Assembly (NCBI GenBank): GCA_028291945.1
Contig: JAQGNH010000141.1
Coordinates: forward strand, 1 to 64,000
Direction of reading: 5' to 3'
From: Betaproteobacteria bacterium
GTDB taxonomy: Bacteria; Pseudomonadota; Gammaproteobacteria; Burkholderiales; SG8-41
DNA length: 64,000 bases
In this document: positions 60,950 to 64,000 of the stretch, piece by piece
How positions within the stretch are numbered: position 1 is the stretch's first letter
Layout: each line of letters starts with the position of its first letter
Made by a program: the position numbers and the translations under genes
Notes under the pieces: model-generated
The model's database searches: none
What the model saw: the letters and a program-made list of their open reading frames with translations, nothing else
Told to the model about the DNA's origin: nothing

Positions 60950-61978
60950 ATGCCTAAGCTACCCACCATCGGCGTCATGCTCGGTGACGTCACCGGAATC
61001 GGTCCCGAGGTCGCAGCGAAAGTCCTCGCCTCGGGCGCCATCAAGGAACTGGCAAATCTAATCGTCATCGGCGATGCGCGCGTGCTCGAGCTTGGAATAC
61101 GCGATGCAGGCGTTACGCTGCCCTACACGCGGTACTCGAGCATCGACGACGTGCGCTTTCCGCGAAAAGACATTGCGCTCGTCGATCTTGGAAATATCGA
61201 TCCCGCGCAATTCAAGCGCGGCGCAGTATCGCCGGACTCGGGTCGTCTCACAGGAGACACGCTTAAAGCGATGATCGACCTGGCTCTCGCAGGCAAGCTC
61301 GACGGCATCAGCTTCGCGCCTCTCAACAAAGGCGGTCTCCACCAGGGCGGCTGGAAGTTTCATGACGAGCACCAGATGTTCGCCAAACTCACGGACCATA
61401 GCGGCTTCTTCGGCGAGATGAACGTCATCAAGGAGTTCAGCACCTTCCGCGTGACGTCGCATGTCGCATTGCGCGAAGCGATCGGAATGATTACGCCGGA
61501 GCGCATCACGAACGCCGTAAAACTCGCACAAGACACACTGCGCGCATCAGGTCACGCGAAGCCGCGGATCGGCGTTGCAGCGCTCAATCCGCACAGCGGC
61601 GAGAACGGTCTGTTCGGAGACGAAGAGATCCGCATCATCCGTCCGACAGTTGAGAAGCTGCGCGCAGGCGGCATTGATTGCACCGGCCCCATATCGTCCG
61701 ACGTCATCTTCATCAAGGCGCTGCGGCGCGAATACGACGGCGTCGTCATGATGTACCATGACCAGGGGCAGATCGCGACCAAGCTCCTGGGCTTCAATAA
61801 AGGTGTAACAGTCACGGCAGGACTCAAGACCGTGTTCACTACACCTGCCCATGGCACCGCGTTCGATATCGTCGGCCAGGGTGGGGCGGACCCAGGTGCG
61901 ATGGAGCACGCGCTGCGGCTCGCGGCGCAGCTTGCATCAGCCCGGCTCTCGGCGCGCTCAGCTGCGCCTGCCGCCTGA
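60950..61978 (+). CDS. PdxA-family NAD-dependent 4-hydroxythreonine-4-phosphate dehydrogenase-like protein
   Basis: This 342-residue protein has the PdxA opening (PTIGVMLGDVTGIGPEVAAKVL), FAPLNKGGLHQGG, and the metal-binding histidines in HDEH, NPHSGENGLFGDEE and MYHDQGQ. True PdxA works in vitamin B6 synthesis, but PdxA-like relatives are common in catabolic operons where they act on sugar-acid phosphates or dihydrodiols. The setting beside PrpD and receptor genes favours a catabolic role. The ATG at 60950 follows AGGATA; a longer frame from 60872 is not favoured. The C-terminal 15 residues are Ala-rich. Confidence 0.88.
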   Translation: MPKLPTIGVMLGDVTGIGPEVAAKVLASGAIKELANLIVIGDARVLELGIRDAGVTLPYTRYSSIDDVRFPRKDIALVDLGNIDPAQFKRGAVSPDSGRLTGDTLKAMIDLALAGKLDGISFAPLNKGGLHQGGWKFHDEHQMFAKLTDHSGFFGEMNVIKEFSTFRVTSHVALREAIGMITPERITNAVKLAQDTLRASGHAKPRIGVAALNPHSGENGLFGDEEIRIIRPTVEKLRAGGIDCTGPISSDVIFIKALRREYDGVVMMYHDQGQIATKLLGFNKGVTVTAGLKTVFTTPAHGTAFDIVGQGGADPGAMEHALRLAAQLASARLSARSAAPAA

Positions 61979-62077
61979 TTGAGTCAGTCGAGCGGCCATA
62001 GCTGCGTAAAGCACACGTTTGCGCCCGAATGTAGCGAAGGCGCGGGATAGAAGTTTCCATAACAATCGAGGAGAATC

Positions 62078-63055
62078 ATGAAATCCACCGCAATGCGGGC
62101 GCTGCCCGTGGTAATCGCGCTTGCGTCTTTCTGTTCAGCGGCTTCGGCGGCCGACAGCGAGGCATACCCGAACAGACCGATTCGAATGATCGTCGGCTTC
62201 GCACCGGGCGGCGGCACGGACACGACCGCGCGCGCCTTGACGCCGAAGCTGAGCGAGCGGCTCGGACAGCAAGTCATCGTCGACAACCGGCCGGGCGCAG
62301 CAGGCAATATCGCAACAGACATCACCACCAAGGCGCCGGCTGACGGTTACACGATACTGATGGGCACCATCGCGGCCCTATCGATCAACCCGACGCTGTA
62401 CGGCAACCTCCCCTTCGATCCGCTCAAGGATCTCGCACCCGTCAGCCAGGCAGTGGATGCGACGAACATACTCGTGGTACACCCCTCCGTCGCGGCGAAG
62501 TCTGTGAAAGAGCTTATCGCCCTCGCGAAAACCAAACCGCTGAATGCCGGCTCTTCGGGTGTGGGCGGCGCAGGTCATCTCGCGCTCGAGCTCTTCAACG
62601 TAAGCGCCGGTACGAAAATTACGCACGTGCCCTATAAGGGTGGCGCACCCGCCATGACGGATCTTTTGGGTGGACAGATCAATCTGGTCTTCGCAACCGC
62701 GGCCAGTGCGGTGCCGCATATTCAGTCGGGAAAGATTCGTGCGCTGGCGGTGACGACGACCAAGAGATCGCAGCTCGTTCCGGATCTGCCGACCGTTGCG
62801 GAAGCCGGGCTGCCGGGTTTCGAGGCGAACAATTGGTACGGACTGGTCGTGCCGGCGAAGACACCGCGGCCGATCATCGACCGTTTGCACAAGGAATTCG
62901 TCGCAGTGCTGAACATGCCCGATATCAAGGACGTGCTGTTCAAGCAGGGGCTGGACGCAGCCCCGAGCACACCGGAAAAGTTCGGCGCGTATATCAAATC
63001 GGAGACGGCGAAGTGGGCCAAGGTCATCAAGGCTTCGGGCGCCAAGCCTGAATAG
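62078..63055 (+). CDS. TctC/Bug-family receptor
   Basis: A 325-residue receptor. The signal peptide ends at ASA (22-24), then ADSEAYPNRPIRMIVGFAPGGGTD. The common VPF is VGF, a variant shared with the next gene. PADGYTILM and VPYKGGAPAMTDLL are present. A CGAGGAGAA site precedes the ATG. It follows PdxA by 99 bases and is in line with the last receptor of the window. Confidence 0.92.
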   Translation: MKSTAMRALPVVIALASFCSAASAADSEAYPNRPIRMIVGFAPGGGTDTTARALTPKLSERLGQQVIVDNRPGAAGNIATDITTKAPADGYTILMGTIAALSINPTLYGNLPFDPLKDLAPVSQAVDATNILVVHPSVAAKSVKELIALAKTKPLNAGSSGVGGAGHLALELFNVSAGTKITHVPYKGGAPAMTDLLGGQINLVFATAASAVPHIQSGKIRALAVTTTKRSQLVPDLPTVAEAGLPGFEANNWYGLVVPAKTPRPIIDRLHKEFVAVLNMPDIKDVLFKQGLDAAPSTPEKFGAYIKSETAKWAKVIKASGAKPE

Positions 63056-63148
63056 CCACCACTTCTAAGTCCGAATAATTGCATCGGCGGACGTGGCTGA
63101 CTACGCGCCATGACCGCCGCCGATGAGGTCACATCGAGGATGTCATCC

Positions 63149-64000
63149 ATGCGCTACCCAGCAGTTCTGAAACTCGTTCGTTCGTTATGCCTGGCAGGTG
63201 CGGCTTCTACGCTCCTGCTCAGCACCGCGGTATTCGCAGCAGCGGATTGGGCGCCGAGCAAGCCTGTTCGAATGATCGTCGGCTTCCCTGCCGGCGGCGC
63301 GACCGATCTCGTCGCCCGCATCATCCAACCGAAGATGTCGGCCGGTTATGGTAAGCCGGTGATCATAGACAACCGTCCAGGCGCTAACGGTGTGATTTCA
63401 AACGAGCTGATCGCGCACGCCGAACCGGACGGCCACACCATCGGATTCGGGCACATCGGCACGCTGGTGATCAGCCCGACGATACAGAAGGTACCCTACA
63501 ACATTCATAAGGATTTTGCGCCGATCGGCCTCGTCGTCTCGCTGCAGAACATCATCGTTGTCAATCCGACGGTTCCAGCGAAAAACCTGCAGGAGTATCT
63601 CGCCCTCGCTAAAGCGAAACCGGGCGCAATGCTTTACGCGAGCTCCGGCTCCGGCAGTCCGGGGCACCTCGCCGCCGTGCTGCTCGAATCGATGACCGGC
63701 GTGCAGATGACGCACATTCCGTACAAAGGCGGTGCGCCCGCGATAACCGATTTGATCGCGGGCCATGTGCCGTCATTCTTCGCTGTGATCTCCACCGGTG
63801 TGCCTCACGTCAAGTCGGGCAAGGTGCGGGCGATCGCCGTGACCGGGGCAAAACGCGCCGAAGCCGTTCCTGATGTACCGACGGTCGCCGAATCCGGAGT
63901 AAAGGGTTACGCCGCCACGAACTGGTACGGAATGCTCGCCCCGGCCGGGACACCGCAACCCATCATCGACCGCCACAATCGCGAGCTCGTCGCGGCGCTC
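63149..64000 (+). CDS. TctC/Bug-family receptor, 3' end cut by window
   Basis: The frame is open from the ATG at 63149 (after GAGGA; another in-frame ATG is at 63140) to the right edge. It shows 284 residues of an expected 325. The signal peptide ends near residue 30 (AVFA), then AADWAPSKPVRMIVGFPAGGATD. EPDGHTIGF, IPYKGGAPAITDLI and PTVAESG are intact. It shares the VGF variant with the receptor upstream, which points to a tandem duplication. Confidence 0.9.
   Translation, partial: MRYPAVLKLVRSLCLAGAASTLLLSTAVFAAADWAPSKPVRMIVGFPAGGATDLVARIIQPKMSAGYGKPVIIDNRPGANGVISNELIAHAEPDGHTIGFGHIGTLVISPTIQKVPYNIHKDFAPIGLVVSLQNIIVVNPTVPAKNLQEYLALAKAKPGAMLYASSGSGSPGHLAAVLLESMTGVQMTHIPYKGGAPAITDLIAGHVPSFFAVISTGVPHVKSGKVRAIAVTGAKRAEAVPDVPTVAESGVKGYAATNWYGMLAPAGTPQPIIDRHNRELVAAL

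Overview
The window is high-GC, densely packed chromosomal DNA with almost no intergenic space. It most likely comes from a betaproteobacterium of the Burkholderiales, possibly an uncultured lineage. The main reason is a very large expansion of TctC/Bug periplasmic solute receptors: 17 genes in 64 kb, two of them cut by the window ends. Around them sit the usual companions in such genomes: CaiB/BaiF CoA-transferases, MmgE/PrpD proteins, isocitrate-lyase-like enzymes, amidohydrolases and GntR regulators. No TctA or TctB membrane subunit, rRNA, tRNA, transposase or CRISPR array was seen. No gene-free stretch exceeds 300 bases. GTG and TTG starts are frequent.

Layout. 1-7.4 kb: receptor genes with a GlcG/HbpS-like protein, a Gfo/Idh/MocA oxidoreductase, a split ComD/ComE-like TPP decarboxylase and a benzoylformate-decarboxylase-like enzyme. 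7.5-12.3 kb: three genes resembling a type VI secretion cargo set around a 1037-residue protein with a C-terminal zinc-protease motif. 12.3-17.1 kb: GST, GntR/UTRA regulator with a double palindromic operator, TauD dioxygenase, a duplicated ferredoxin-fold protein, Rieske protein and amidohydrolase. 17.3-25.6 kb: receptors, an isocitrate lyase/PrpD pair and an Nramp transporter. 25.6-39.2 kb: a five-gene minus-strand operon (MaoC-like, SDR and three CoA-transferase genes, one a double-domain fusion) diverges across a 22-bp palindrome from a CoA-ligase pair, receptors, a hydrolase and a GntR/FCD regulator.

39.3-45.0 kb is the most interesting part. Two genes are interrupted only by one in-frame TGA, at 39627 and 43655. 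Each TGA is followed by Gly-Ala-Cys or Gly-Ser-Cys and by a hairpin that fits a bacterial SECIS element. They are best read as UGSC-family selenoproteins. One is fused to a partner domain. The other is a stand-alone protein whose gene overlaps a separate gene for the same partner domain.

45.0-64 kb: an SDR flanked by inverted octamer-repeat arrays, a duplicated receptor pair, a CoA-transferase, a SugE-type exporter, a small secreted protein and an isopropylmalate-dehydrogenase-like enzyme. After these come an MFS transporter and a minus-strand run (receptor, LeuC, LeuD, isocitrate lyase, PrpD) that diverges from PrpD, PdxA and two receptors.

Taken together the region looks like a set of catabolic modules for organic acids. 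Each module carries its own receptor gene or genes and enzymes for CoA activation, dehydration/hydration, C-C cleavage or decarboxylation. The substrates cannot be read from the sequence.
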